Source: Burkholderiales bacterium (GTDB lineage Bacteria; Pseudomonadota; Gammaproteobacteria; Burkholderiales; Burkholderiaceae_E). Taken from it: a stretch of DNA of 53,051 bases. The translations under genes and the position numbers were made by a program. The notes beneath the pieces are model-generated. The model was not told the origin of the DNA and did no database searches. It saw only the letters and a program-made list of their open reading frames with translations. The stretch is taken from positions 1-53,051 of the forward strand of contig JAFKGG010000370.1 in the NCBI GenBank assembly GCA_017307915.1. The letters run 5' to 3'. Shown one piece after another: positions 7,234 to 15,880 of the stretch (the first letter of the stretch is position 1; every line of letters begins with the position of its first letter).

Positions 7234-7797
7234 ATGGCGCGTTCGCGCGAACGGGGGGCTACCGCCCCCAAGTACGATTTCTCCGAGCAGGTGGGACATC
7301 TGCTGCGCCGCGCCTACCAGCGCCACGTCGCGATATTTCAACGGGTCGTACCGGATTCGCGTCTCACCGGCGCGCAATTCTGCGTGCTGTGCGCGCTGCG
7401 CGACCATGGGCCGGTTTCGATGAGCGAGATCTGCCGCTTCACGGCCATCGATCAGGCTACGGTGCGCGGCATCCTGGAGCGGTTGAAGGCACGCGATCTG
7501 GTCGCAACCTCAGCCGATGCAATCGATCGGCGCAAGGTCATCGTTGCGCTCAAGCCGGCGGGTGATGCGCTGTTGGACGACATCATGCCGGCCGCGCAGC
7601 ACATATCCGAGCTTACGACAGCCGGGTTGAACCCGGCCGAGCAGTTGGCGCTGCTGTTTCTGCTCCGGAAGTTGAGCGACGACGACAGCGAGGCGGCGGC
7701 CGAGCCGGCATCCGATGAAGTGCAGATCGGCGATGAATCGATCAGGCAGACACGGCGCTCCGATCGAGCAGCACGGAGCGCACGCGCTCGGGCGTGA
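7234..7797 (+). CDS. MarR family transcriptional regulator of the nicotinate module
   Basis: A 187-residue MarR-type protein. The winged helix spans about residues 55-105, with MSEICRFTAIDQATVRGILE as the recognition segment and D-A-I-D-R-R-K-V at the wing. An acidic then arginine-rich tail (about residues 150-187) is not typical of the family. The last 56 bases overlap the 3' end of the convergent molybdopterin-subunit gene. It sits seven bases after nicC, so it should be controlled by the nicC operator and may repress itself. It is the best candidate to read the GTGTACAC-type sites at nicC, nicA and the TRAP operon; this is inference from position. Confidence 0.88.
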   Translation: MARSRERGATAPKYDFSEQVGHLLRRAYQRHVAIFQRVVPDSRLTGAQFCVLCALRDHGPVSMSEICRFTAIDQATVRGILERLKARDLVATSADAIDRRKVIVALKPAGDALLDDIMPAAQHISELTTAGLNPAEQLALLFLLRKLSDDDSEAAAEPASDEVQIGDESIRQTRRSDRAARSARARA

Positions 7798-10072
7798 ACG
7801 GCGGACGCGGGAAGCGCTTTCCGGTCGCATCGAACAGCGCGTTTGCAATCGCGGCCGGCGCGGGCACCGACGTCGATTCGCCGGAGCCGAGCGGCGGCTC
7901 GTCGGGTCGCTCCATCAATACCAGTTCGATCTGCGGCAATTCGGGGAAGGTGAGCAGCGGGTAGGCGCCCCACTCGCGTGCGGCAGCGCCGTTGGCATCG
8001 AAGCGCACCTCTTCCTTCAGCACGCGGCTGAGCATCTGCACGATGTTGCCGTGCACTTGATGGCGCACGCCATCCGGGTTCACCATCAGCCCTGCGTCTT
8101 GCCCCACCGTTACGCGCTTGACGACGATCCGGCCGGTGGCGCAGTGGCACGCCAGCTCCACCGCCCAGGCGGCAAAGGCTGCCCCAAACCCGGGAAAGTT
8201 GCTGTGCACGTAACGTGCATAGCTCAGGCCGCATCCACGCACCCATCCCTCGTCATCGGCCCGGCCACCGGAGCCCGTTGCGCGAGCGTGCCAGCTGAAG
8301 CGCTCTGCGACGGCTTGCAAGAGTTCCCGGGCGCGCGCATCGGGCAGATGCGCGAGGCGGTAGTCCAGCGGGTCGGCGCCGGCTTGCACTGCCAGCTCGT
8401 CGATGAATGAGTCGTGCGCGAAGGAGTTCGGCAAGGCCGAGACACCGCGCAGCCAACTGGCTCGGACGATCGGCGCTACGTCATCGGTGGCGATGCGCAG
8501 ATGCGGATAGTGGTACGGCGGCACGGACGTCCGGCAACCCAGTTCCATCGGCCGCGGCGTATTGGGCATCGTGCCCGTCAACAACAATGCGAGCAGCGGC
8601 GCATCATTGGTAGGGTAACGGCTGAGCAGCTCGTATGACGACGGCGCGCCTTGCGCGTCCATGCTGCCGATGACATCGACGAGTTGCGCGGACCCCTTGG
8701 GTTCCCAGAGATGTTCCTGCTGACGCGACAGTTGTACGCGCACCGGCCGGCCGACGGCGCGCGCCAGCAAGGCCGCATCGCCGCCCACGTCGTCGGCGCA
8801 ATTGCGGCCATAGCAGCCGGAAGCCTCCATGCGAATGACGTCGATGTCGCCTTCGTCCATGCTCATCAGGCGCGACAGATCGGTGCGCAGCAGGTGCGGA
8901 TTCTGCGTGCCCGACCATACCTGCAGCCGGCCGCGATGAATGCGTGCGACCGAGCAGGACGGGCCGATGGAGCCATGCAGCTGATACGGCCACAGGTAGG
9001 TACGCCGCAGGACGTGCGCTGCCGCGCTGCGCGCTGCGTCGACGTCGCCGCGAGTCAGCAGTGGCCGCGGCTTGCCGGGCGCATTGCGCAGGCACGCCTC
9101 GAGATCGTCGAGGTTGGGGGTGCCGCGCAGCTCTTGCCAGCTTACCTTCAGCATGCGGGCCGCGAGCTCTGCGTTTTCCTCGCGCTCGGCGACGACACCG
9201 ACGAAATCGCCGATCACCACCACATCGATCAGGCCCGGCACATCGGCGACGGACGCGCGGTCGACGTGCAACAGGCTGGTGCCGACGAAGTCGCCGCAGT
9301 CTATGCCCGCATAAGGGGGGCGAACCACCCGGCCATGCAGCATGCCGGGCAGGCGCACGTCATGAACGAAGCTCAGTTGGCCGGTTGCTTTCGCGGGAAT
9401 GTCGACGCGCGCTTGCGAGCGCCCGACGATGCGGTATTGGCTCGCGGGTTTGGTCGGTGTTTCGATGTCCAGCGTCAGGCGCACCTGCTCCGGCCCGATC
9501 AGCTCGCCGTAGCGCACCATCGTTGCGGCGGCCGCGCCGGACGCATCGATGATCTCGAACGCGCCGTCTTGCGCGCGCAACTGACGTTCTCCGCCGAGTT
9601 TGTCGGCAAGCATGGCCTGCGCTCTGGCGTGTAGCCATGCGCGTGCCTGTGCGGCCGCGGCGCGTAACGGCACCGCCGTGATCTGCAGCGTTGCACTGGC
9701 GACGGTCGGCCCCTGGTTCGGCGCCGCACACGTGTGGCCGAGCACCATCGTCACGGCTTCGAACGGAACGTCGAGTTCTTCCGCGACGACCTGCGCGAGC
9801 GCGGTGCGAATGCCGGTGCCCAGATCGACATGGCCGTTGAATGCCATGATCCGGCCATCGGCGAGCACGGCGACGAAGATGTCCGGTTCCGGTTGCCGGT
9901 AGTGCGAAGTGTTGCCGAGCTTGCCGGGCGAAGCGATGGGCAGGACCGGCGGATCACGAACGACCAAGAGCGCCCCGGGCTCCCGCAACAGCGCTTCGCG
10001 CGTGGGCAGGCGCGGCGCTTGCAGCCGTTTCGCCGGCCCTCGCGAATCAGCCGTGCAGGGTTCCGGCGGCAT
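7742..10072 (-). CDS. Xanthine-dehydrogenase-family molybdopterin-binding subunit (nicotinate hydroxylase catalytic subunit)
   Basis: A 776-residue molybdenum hydroxylase large subunit without signal peptide. The order is: N-terminal Moco segment with VDLGTGIRTALAQVVAEEL (about residues 80-100), a hammerhead domain (about 205-310), the E-A-S-G-C-Y-G-R-N-C block standing where relatives have GGFGRR, and near the C-terminus L-G-S-G-E-S-T-S-V-P-A-P, whose glutamate (about residue 732) is the conserved catalytic base. ATG at 10072 is preferred over TTG at 10081; it overlaps the end of the upstream dioxygenase gene by 26 bases, so the two are coupled. In Pseudomonas NicB the molybdopterin and cytochrome parts are one chain. 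Here the intact Moco subunit is separate, and a decayed Moco-like domain is fused to the cytochrome encoded at 11756-14629. Hydroxylation of nicotinate at C6 is the inferred reaction. Confidence 0.87.
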   Translation of the reverse strand: MPPEPCTADSRGPAKRLQAPRLPTREALLREPGALLVVRDPPVLPIASPGKLGNTSHYRQPEPDIFVAVLADGRIMAFNGHVDLGTGIRTALAQVVAEELDVPFEAVTMVLGHTCAAPNQGPTVASATLQITAVPLRAAAAQARAWLHARAQAMLADKLGGERQLRAQDGAFEIIDASGAAAATMVRYGELIGPEQVRLTLDIETPTKPASQYRIVGRSQARVDIPAKATGQLSFVHDVRLPGMLHGRVVRPPYAGIDCGDFVGTSLLHVDRASVADVPGLIDVVVIGDFVGVVAEREENAELAARMLKVSWQELRGTPNLDDLEACLRNAPGKPRPLLTRGDVDAARSAAAHVLRRTYLWPYQLHGSIGPSCSVARIHRGRLQVWSGTQNPHLLRTDLSRLMSMDEGDIDVIRMEASGCYGRNCADDVGGDAALLARAVGRPVRVQLSRQQEHLWEPKGSAQLVDVIGSMDAQGAPSSYELLSRYPTNDAPLLALLLTGTMPNTPRPMELGCRTSVPPYHYPHLRIATDDVAPIVRASWLRGVSALPNSFAHDSFIDELAVQAGADPLDYRLAHLPDARARELLQAVAERFSWHARATGSGGRADDEGWVRGCGLSYARYVHSNFPGFGAAFAAWAVELACHCATGRIVVKRVTVGQDAGLMVNPDGVRHQVHGNIVQMLSRVLKEEVRFDANGAAAREWGAYPLLTFPELPQIELVLMERPDEPPLGSGESTSVPAPAAIANALFDATGKRFPRPPFTPERVRSVLLDRSAVSA

Positions 10073-11105
10073 CGAGACCAACCACTTTTCCGCGCGTCAC
10101 CACGTCGCGGCCGTCCAGGCGGATCGTGCAATTGCGGATCGGGATGTCGATGTGGCAGGCGGTGGTGCGCGAACCGCCAGCCTCGTTGTTGGGCCCGAGC
10201 GAGCACAGGAAGTTGCCCATGAAGGCGCGCGCCTCCTGGCCCGTCGTGGCCTCACGATCGTATAGAGACATGCCCGACCAGCGGGCTCGTGGCTGCAGTC
10301 CCCAGCCGATGTGCGACATGGCATACGCTTCGGGGTCGTCGAACGATGCCATGTAGTCTTCCAGCAGCTTGGCGTCGATGCCGCCTTCGATCCTGGTGCA
10401 GTAGCCATTGGTGATCGTGAGGGCCACCGGCGCGCTCACGTACGACTTCTGCGGCAGCAGGATGTCGCCGACGTCGAGGACGATGGTGCCGTTCGTCTGA
10501 GCCTCGTTGGGCCAGGTCAGGGCGAAGCCGCTCGGCCAGTGATCCCAGCGCCCCGGCTGGTCCACGAAACCGTATTCCTGAATGGCCGGATACTGGCCCA
10601 GCGGGCAGCGGACGTCGGTACCCGCCTCGGAGGTGATGTGCATTTCCTTGGCCTCGGCGATCTTGCGCGCCGCGGCCTGTACCCGCTCGCGGTCTTGCGC
10701 GTGCGGTACGAGCCGTACCAGCACTTCGGGCGGCTCAACGGCCAGCAGGATGCGTGTACCGCTCGCGAGAATCTCGGCCTGCTCGGGCGAAAACAGCAAG
10801 GTCATCAGGTCGATCACCATGCTGCTGGCTTTCAGCGCCGCCAGCGCAGCAGGGTTGCCGGTGAGTGCCGTCTCCCCTAGATAGGCGAACGGGTCTCGGC
10901 TCAATGAACGCGATCCGTTCATCGACGGCAGATCGAGCCGATTGACCACGGCGCCCAACGTGGTGGCGGCAATGGTGGCGCAGTGCAGCGTCTGGGGATG
11001 CGTCTGGGATCCGGTGAGGATGGTGAGCACTTCACCCCGTTTGACGTTCGAGAGCTGCAAGACCTGGGTCCAGGCCGCGATGAATTCGGTGTCATTGATC
11101 GCCAT
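10047..11105 (-). CDS. nicX: 2,5-dihydroxypyridine 5,6-dioxygenase (copy 2)
   Basis: A 352-residue paralogue of the protein at 3348-4394. Iron ligands His265 (SHIGWGLQPR), His318 and Asp320 (CHIDIPIR) are conserved at identical numbering, as are GRWDHWPSGF and LGPNNEAGG. It is the first gene of a two-gene minus-strand operon with the molybdopterin subunit, and divergent from the [2Fe-2S] subunit gene at 11263. Having one NicX per module suggests that the picolinate and nicotinate branches are induced separately but merge at N-formylmaleamate. The 156-base divergent promoter region carries a clear operator nearer the other gene and a weaker TAGGTGTATA half-site near 11148. Confidence 0.93.
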   Translation of the reverse strand: MAINDTEFIAAWTQVLQLSNVKRGEVLTILTGSQTHPQTLHCATIAATTLGAVVNRLDLPSMNGSRSLSRDPFAYLGETALTGNPAALAALKASSMVIDLMTLLFSPEQAEILASGTRILLAVEPPEVLVRLVPHAQDRERVQAAARKIAEAKEMHITSEAGTDVRCPLGQYPAIQEYGFVDQPGRWDHWPSGFALTWPNEAQTNGTIVLDVGDILLPQKSYVSAPVALTITNGYCTRIEGGIDAKLLEDYMASFDDPEAYAMSHIGWGLQPRARWSGMSLYDREATTGQEARAFMGNFLCSLGPNNEAGGSRTTACHIDIPIRNCTIRLDGRDVVTRGKVVGLDAAGTLHG

Positions 11106-11222
11106 GTCGGATCCGGTTTCGAAGCGCCAAACGCGAAGCCGCAGATTAGGTGTATAAATAGAATATTGTCAACTTTTCATTCCTGATTTTCATAGTAAAT
11201 CAGCGAATGCGGTTGCCCGGAA

Positions 11223-11244
11223 TATATGGTGTGTACACTGTTTA
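11223..11244. promoter_or_regulatory. Operator-like palindrome upstream of nicA
   Basis: The site reads TATATGGTGTGTACACTGTT with the perfect eight-base palindrome GTGTACAC at 11231-11238, 25 bases before the nicA start. It aligns with 14701-14724 and with the minus strand of 6036-6055. Being in the divergent region, it could act on both nicA and the nicX copy at 11105. Confidence 0.6.
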
Positions 11245-11262
11245 TTTGCCATTGCCTGCACC

Positions 11263-11781
11263 ATGACGCCCCCTGCCGTTCCACCTATGCCGCTTGCCTC
11301 GCTGCAGGTCAATGGGGAGCGCTGTAGCGTCCCTCCGGATGTTTCGCCCGCTACGCCGCTGTTGTACGTTCTAAGAAACGACCTTGGCTTGAACAGCCCC
11401 AAGTACGGCTGTGGGCTCGGTCAATGCGGCGCGTGCACGGTGCTGGTCGATGATCGCGCCTGCCGTTCGTGCATCACTCCGGTATCGCAGGTGCAGGGCC
11501 GTGCAGTGACCACGCTGGAGGGGCTGGCCGCCGATGGCCTGGACCCGGTGCAGCAGGCTTTCGTCGAGAAGCAGGCGGCCCAATGCGGCTATTGCACCAG
11601 CGGCTTCATCATGACCACCAAGGCCTTGCTGCGCCAATATCCCAATCCTACTGACGCTCAGATCGCGCAGGCACTGCGCTACAACCTTTGCCGGTGCGGG
11701 GCGCACGTCGAAATTCTTCAGGCCGTACGCCGCGCGGCCGAACTCATGGCACACGATGATTCCGACGCGACTGGCCGCTGA
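11263..11781 (+). CDS. nicA: (2Fe-2S)-binding subunit of nicotinate hydroxylase
   Basis: A 172-residue small subunit of a molybdenum hydroxylase with two [2Fe-2S] clusters. The plant-ferredoxin-type cluster uses the cysteines of GCGLGQCGACTVLVDDRAC (about residues 49-67), and the second uses CGYC (about 108-111) and the later C-R-C-G. It passes electrons from the molybdenum site to the next acceptor. The N-terminus has about 13 extra residues; an in-frame ATG at 11287 is possible. Its 3' end overlaps the tri-haem protein gene by 26 bases. There is no FAD subunit nearby, as expected when a cytochrome c rather than FAD takes the electrons. Confidence 0.92.
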   Translation: MTPPAVPPMPLASLQVNGERCSVPPDVSPATPLLYVLRNDLGLNSPKYGCGLGQCGACTVLVDDRACRSCITPVSQVQGRAVTTLEGLAADGLDPVQQAFVEKQAAQCGYCTSGFIMTTKALLRQYPNPTDAQIAQALRYNLCRCGAHVEILQAVRRAAELMAHDDSDATGR

Positions 11782-14629
11782 TCCGCTTCCGGATGAAGCG
11801 GCCCTGCTGTTTGGCGCCGTCGCGCGGCCCGTCGAGGTCGCCTGGGAGGTGGCCGGTAACCCGGCGCCGCGGCTGCTGCAGGTCGATGCCGGCAGCGCAG
11901 AGCGGCTGCCCGGCGTGGTGCGAGTCGTGGCGCGCGAGTCCTTCGTCGGCGTGGTGGCTCGCACGCCGGTGGCCGCACGGTATGCGGCCGGCGCCCTGAA
12001 GCTGCAATGGGCGCCGTTGCCGCGCGGCAATGCCACGGTCGACCCGTCTCCCGTCGTGGGTGCGCAGGGCGCTGCATCGGTGCTCTATCGTTGGCCCCTC
12101 AGACCGAAGGCAAGCGCGGCGCGCGTGGTGGCGCAATTGCGCCGTTCCCCCGAAGGTGCCCGCCTGCATGTCTGGGCACCGCTGGAGGATTTCGGCGATC
12201 TGCCTCGCGCGCTGGGCGCCCTGCTGGGTCTCGACCCGGCGGCAGTGGTCATGATGGGCACCGGGGGCGATCGGGTAGCCGATTACCGGGTGGCTTGCGC
12301 GGCGGCGGATGCGGCCCTGCTGGCGCAGGCGGTGGACAGGCCCGTTGCAGTGGACTGCCATCCTGAGGATGCCTTCCCCGGTGCGTATTGGCACACGACT
12401 GCGGTGAGCAGCCTGCCGGCGCACGGTGACACGGCCGAACGGCTGGCCGTGTCGGCACCGCTCGGATTGCCGCAGGCGCCGCCGCTCGCGCTGGTGCTGA
12501 CCGGCACGCCGTACTCGCATCGCCTTGCGGCCTCCTCGCCGCCGGCACTGCCCTACGGGGCGCAGGTGCACGCGCAAGCCGCCCCCGGTGCCGTTCCGCT
12601 GGGCCATGCCGATCATGCCTTGCATGAAGCCTTGGTGTTCGCCCTGGAATCGCAGCTTGATGAAAACGCACGAGCTGCGGGCCAGGATCCGGTTCAAGCG
12701 CGGCTGCAGCAGCTCGATGAACGCGGCGCCGCCCTGGTGCGCCGGGTCGCTGAGCGCGCCGGTTGGAGCCAGCCGCGCCCGCGTCTACGGGAAGACGGAC
12801 TGGCAGCGGGGCGTGGATTCGCCTATGCCCAGCTTTTTGCCGACTCGGACGGCGCTCAAGCGGTGCCGGGCTGGTCGGCCTGGGCGGTCGACGTCGTCGT
12901 CGACGAACGCACGGGCGACGTTCGCGTCGAACGCGTGGCGATGGGCCAGGACAGCGGCATGAGCGGCGCCGACGGCGCAGACCTGCCACGCCTGCAAGCC
13001 GAGGGCGAGGCCTATGCCCGCAGGCTGCTTGGCGGGAAAGCCTTCGACGATTGGCCGGCGGGGCCGATGGGCCAGGCCGTTGCGACTGACGGCGGCCTCG
13101 CCTTGCCGCAGGCGCTACCCGTGCCTGAGGCCAGGGCTGCGTTGCAGCCGGTGCTGCAGGTTCATCCGGCCGCGATGCTGCCCGCGGCGGCTGCCATCGC
13201 CAATGCGATCTTCGATGCCACCGGCGTTCGCATGCGCGAGCCGCCCTTCACGGGTGAAGCGCTGCTTGGCGCCCTGCGTGAGCGCGGCGCCGCTGCCGAC
13301 CGGCAGCGCAGTCGGCAGCGGACTCGCTCTGCGTTCGCTGCGCTGGGGGCCATGGTGGTGGGCGCCTCTGCGGCGATTTTCGCCGGTGGCCTCGGCACGC
13401 GCGCGATCGCTCCCACGGTGCCGCCGGCGGCAAACCTCTACTCGGTAGAAACGATCGAGCGCGGCCGCCTCGTCGCCGCGGCCGGCGATTGCGTCGCCTG
13501 CCATACGGCGCCGGGCGGGGTTCCGAACGCGGGCGGGCTCGCACTGCCTACGCCGTTCGGCACGATCTACTCCACCAACATCACCCCCGACGCGGAGACC
13601 GGCATCGGAGCGTGGAGCTACGCAGCCTTCGAGCGCGCAATGCGCCACGGCATCAGCCGCGATGGGCATCGGCTTTATCCTGCGTTCCCATACACCGCCT
13701 TCGCTCGCTTGAGCGACGGTGACATGCAGGCGCTGTACGCCTATCTGATGGCGCAAGCGCCGGTGGCGCAACGCGCGCCCGAGACCAGGCTGGACTTCCC
13801 GTTCAGTGCCCGGCCGCTGCTGGCGCTGTGGAATGCCGCTTTCCACGACGCGTCGAGTTTCCGTCCCGATCCCGCCCGTTCGGCGCAATGGAACCGCGGT
13901 GCCTATCTCGTGAATGGCATCGGCCATTGCGGTGCTTGCCACACGCCGCGCAATGCACTGGGTGCGGAGCGGGGCGCAACGGCATTCCTGAGCGGTGGCG
14001 AAGCCGAGGGCTGGCGCGCACCGGCTTTGGGCAAGCATTCCGGCGCGCCCATTCCGTGGACCGAGGAGGCGCTCTACGAATACTTGCGTTTTGGCAGTTC
14101 TGCCGAGCACGGGCCGGCAGGGGGGCCGATGCGGGCGGTGGTGCAAGGGCTGTCGCAGCTCGCGGAAAGCGATGTGCGCGCCATGGCGCATTACCTGGCG
14201 CACCTGCCCGACGGCGCCGCTGCGCCCGAGCAGAACCAGGTCGAAGCTGCTGCGCGCCGGCTGCAGCAACGCAGCGACGCTTTGTCTCCCGTCTTGAACG
14301 GGCCCGGCGCGCGCCTGTATGAAGGCGCATGCGCCGTGTGCCACGAGCCCGGTCTGGGCGGACTCGTTCCCGAGGCCAAGCTGCCCTTGGCGTTCAACAC
14401 CAACCTGCACGACGCACGGCCGGACAACCTGATCCAGGTTCTGCTGCACGGCATCGAGCCGGCGCAAGGCACGCTGTATGGCTCCATGCCGGCTTATGCC
14501 GACACTTTCGATGATCGACAGATCGCCGATCTCGTGCGCTATCTGCGGGCGCGTTTCGCTCCCGGCCAACCGCCGTGGCCGAAGCTGGAGAGCGATGTCG
14601 CGCGGGTGCGAGCGCAGCAGGCTCACTGA
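11756..14629 (+). CDS. Degenerate molybdopterin-like domain fused to membrane-anchored tri-haem cytochrome c
   Basis: A 957-residue protein. Residues 1-510 resemble the C-terminal two thirds of a molybdopterin subunit: hammerhead-like start, V-M-M-G-T-G-G-D-R block, and PAAAAIANAIFDATGVRMRE. It lacks the N-terminal Moco segment, and the catalytic Gly-Glu is replaced (L-Q-V-H-P-A, about residue 468). One hydrophobic helix follows (about 520-548), then three cytochrome c domains with haem motifs CVACH (579), CGACH (725) and CAVCH (859). The cytochromes should be periplasmic and feed electrons to the respiratory chain. The layout equals NicB of Pseudomonas with a non-catalytic front part. The catalytic role is probably taken by the subunit encoded at 7742-10072. 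The gene overlaps nicA by 26 bases. Confidence 0.85.
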   Translation: MIPTRLAADPLPDEAALLFGAVARPVEVAWEVAGNPAPRLLQVDAGSAERLPGVVRVVARESFVGVVARTPVAARYAAGALKLQWAPLPRGNATVDPSPVVGAQGAASVLYRWPLRPKASAARVVAQLRRSPEGARLHVWAPLEDFGDLPRALGALLGLDPAAVVMMGTGGDRVADYRVACAAADAALLAQAVDRPVAVDCHPEDAFPGAYWHTTAVSSLPAHGDTAERLAVSAPLGLPQAPPLALVLTGTPYSHRLAASSPPALPYGAQVHAQAAPGAVPLGHADHALHEALVFALESQLDENARAAGQDPVQARLQQLDERGAALVRRVAERAGWSQPRPRLREDGLAAGRGFAYAQLFADSDGAQAVPGWSAWAVDVVVDERTGDVRVERVAMGQDSGMSGADGADLPRLQAEGEAYARRLLGGKAFDDWPAGPMGQAVATDGGLALPQALPVPEARAALQPVLQVHPAAMLPAAAAIANAIFDATGVRMREPPFTGEALLGALRERGAAADRQRSRQRTRSAFAALGAMVVGASAAIFAGGLGTRAIAPTVPPAANLYSVETIERGRLVAAAGDCVACHTAPGGVPNAGGLALPTPFGTIYSTNITPDAETGIGAWSYAAFERAMRHGISRDGHRLYPAFPYTAFARLSDGDMQALYAYLMAQAPVAQRAPETRLDFPFSARPLLALWNAAFHDASSFRPDPARSAQWNRGAYLVNGIGHCGACHTPRNALGAERGATAFLSGGEAEGWRAPALGKHSGAPIPWTEEALYEYLRFGSSAEHGPAGGPMRAVVQGLSQLAESDVRAMAHYLAHLPDGAAAPEQNQVEAAARRLQQRSDALSPVLNGPGARLYEGACAVCHEPGLGGLVPEAKLPLAFNTNLHDARPDNLIQVLLHGIEPAQGTLYGSMPAYADTFDDRQIADLVRYLRARFAPGQPPWPKLESDVARVRAQQAH

Positions 14630-14700
14630 AGGCTCACTCAGGGCTGATGGCGTTCGAGTTTCCTGCTACGCCGGGAGCGCGCTGTGGCCGGTCTGCTGCA

Positions 14701-14724
14701 CAAATAGGGTGTGTGCACTGTTTT
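14701..14724. promoter_or_regulatory. Operator-like site upstream of the TRAP operon
   Basis: CAAATAGGGTGTGTGCACTGTTTT, of which the core GTGTGCAC (14711-14718) aligns with GTGTACAC at the nicA and nicC sites. The first 14 bases are identical to 5942-5955. It lies 167 bases before the TRAP binding-protein gene; a weaker half-site, CATACACTAC at 14821-14830, lies closer. Confidence 0.55.
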
Positions 14725-14890
14725 GCTGCATCTCGTCGCCAAGATGTGCGTCGTATGTGGCCGCAAAAAATAAGGCAAGACGATGAATTCACAACTTTCT
14801 TGCTCATAAGAATTACGACGCATACACTACAGTTTGAAATAAAGCTTTCAAATCAATCAAACGTCATTGGTCATTGAGAAAGGGTCATCC

Positions 14891-15880
14891 ATGAATAGAA
14901 TGTTTCTTGCCTTGCGCTCAATGGTGGTCGCGCTGGCGGTATCGGCGCTGGCAGTCCCGGCGTTCGCACAGGAGTTCCGCCTGCTCTCGAGTTGGGACAA
15001 GAACTACGCGTACAACCCGCACATGCTCGACCCGTTCATCAAGGGCGTGGAAACGGGTTCGAACGGCCGCATCAAGTTCGTCGTCAACGGTCCCGAGACG
15101 GTGCCGCCGTTCGAGCAGCTCGAGCCGGTGAGCTCCGGTGTATTCCAGTTCCTCTTCACGCATGGTTCCTACCACTTCGGCACCACGCCCGCGATGACGG
15201 TGGTCGAGGCGTTGCAGGGCGACCTGGCCGCGATACGCAAGTCGGGCCTGCTCGACATGCTGGACAAGCACTACCAGAAGTACCAGTTGAAACTGGTCAT
15301 GCTGGCCATCTCGCCGGAAGGCGCCTACAACATCATCCTGCGCAATCCGGTCAACGCGCAGGGCGACCTGGCCGGCCGCAAGATCCGCGGCATCTCGACC
15401 TACGGCGGCGTGGTGAAGATGCTGAACGGCGCGATGACCGTGCTGCCGGTCGGCGACGTCTACACCGGCCTGGAAAAAGGCTTGATCGACGGCACTGCAT
15501 GGCCGATCATCGGCGCGCTCGACTATCGCTGGAATGAAGTCGCCAAGCATCTGCTGCGGCCCGGTTTCGGCATCAACTATGAGCCGCTGTTCATGAACCT
15601 GGCCGCCTGGAACAAGCTGAGCAAGCAAGACCAGCAGTTGATGCTGAACGTTGCCCGCAAGGTGGAAGACGACTGGCACAAGAACGCCCAGGCGGTGTGG
15701 AAGAAAGAAGAAGCGCTGCTGCTGTCCAAGGGCATGAGCATCACCGAGATGGGCAGCGCCCAGAAACAGAAGCTCAGCGCGGCATGGTCCAGCGGCCTGC
15801 TCGAAACCGGTGCGGCCAAGGATCCGAAGTTCACCGCTGAACTGCGCAAGTTCGCCACCGAGAAGGGGCTGCTGAAGTGA
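14891..15880 (+). CDS. TRAP transporter substrate-binding protein (DctP family)
   Basis: A 329-residue periplasmic binding protein. A signal peptide spans about residues 1-27 and ends in A-L-A-V-P-A-F-A-Q. The mature protein has the family segments GRKIRGISTY and VGDVYTGLEKGLIDGTAWP, the latter around the conserved substrate-binding region. ATG at 14891 is chosen because AGAAAGGG precedes it and it directly opens the signal peptide. It is the first gene of a complete P-Q-M TRAP operon with overlapping stops and starts. An operator-like site shared with nicC and nicA lies upstream, so the ligand may be nicotinate or a related pyridine carboxylate; TRAP ligands are usually carboxylates. Confidence 0.9.
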   Translation: MNRMFLALRSMVVALAVSALAVPAFAQEFRLLSSWDKNYAYNPHMLDPFIKGVETGSNGRIKFVVNGPETVPPFEQLEPVSSGVFQFLFTHGSYHFGTTPAMTVVEALQGDLAAIRKSGLLDMLDKHYQKYQLKLVMLAISPEGAYNIILRNPVNAQGDLAGRKIRGISTYGGVVKMLNGAMTVLPVGDVYTGLEKGLIDGTAWPIIGALDYRWNEVAKHLLRPGFGINYEPLFMNLAAWNKLSKQDQQLMLNVARKVEDDWHKNAQAVWKKEEALLLSKGMSITEMGSAQKQKLSAAWSSGLLETGAAKDPKFTAELRKFATEKGLLK

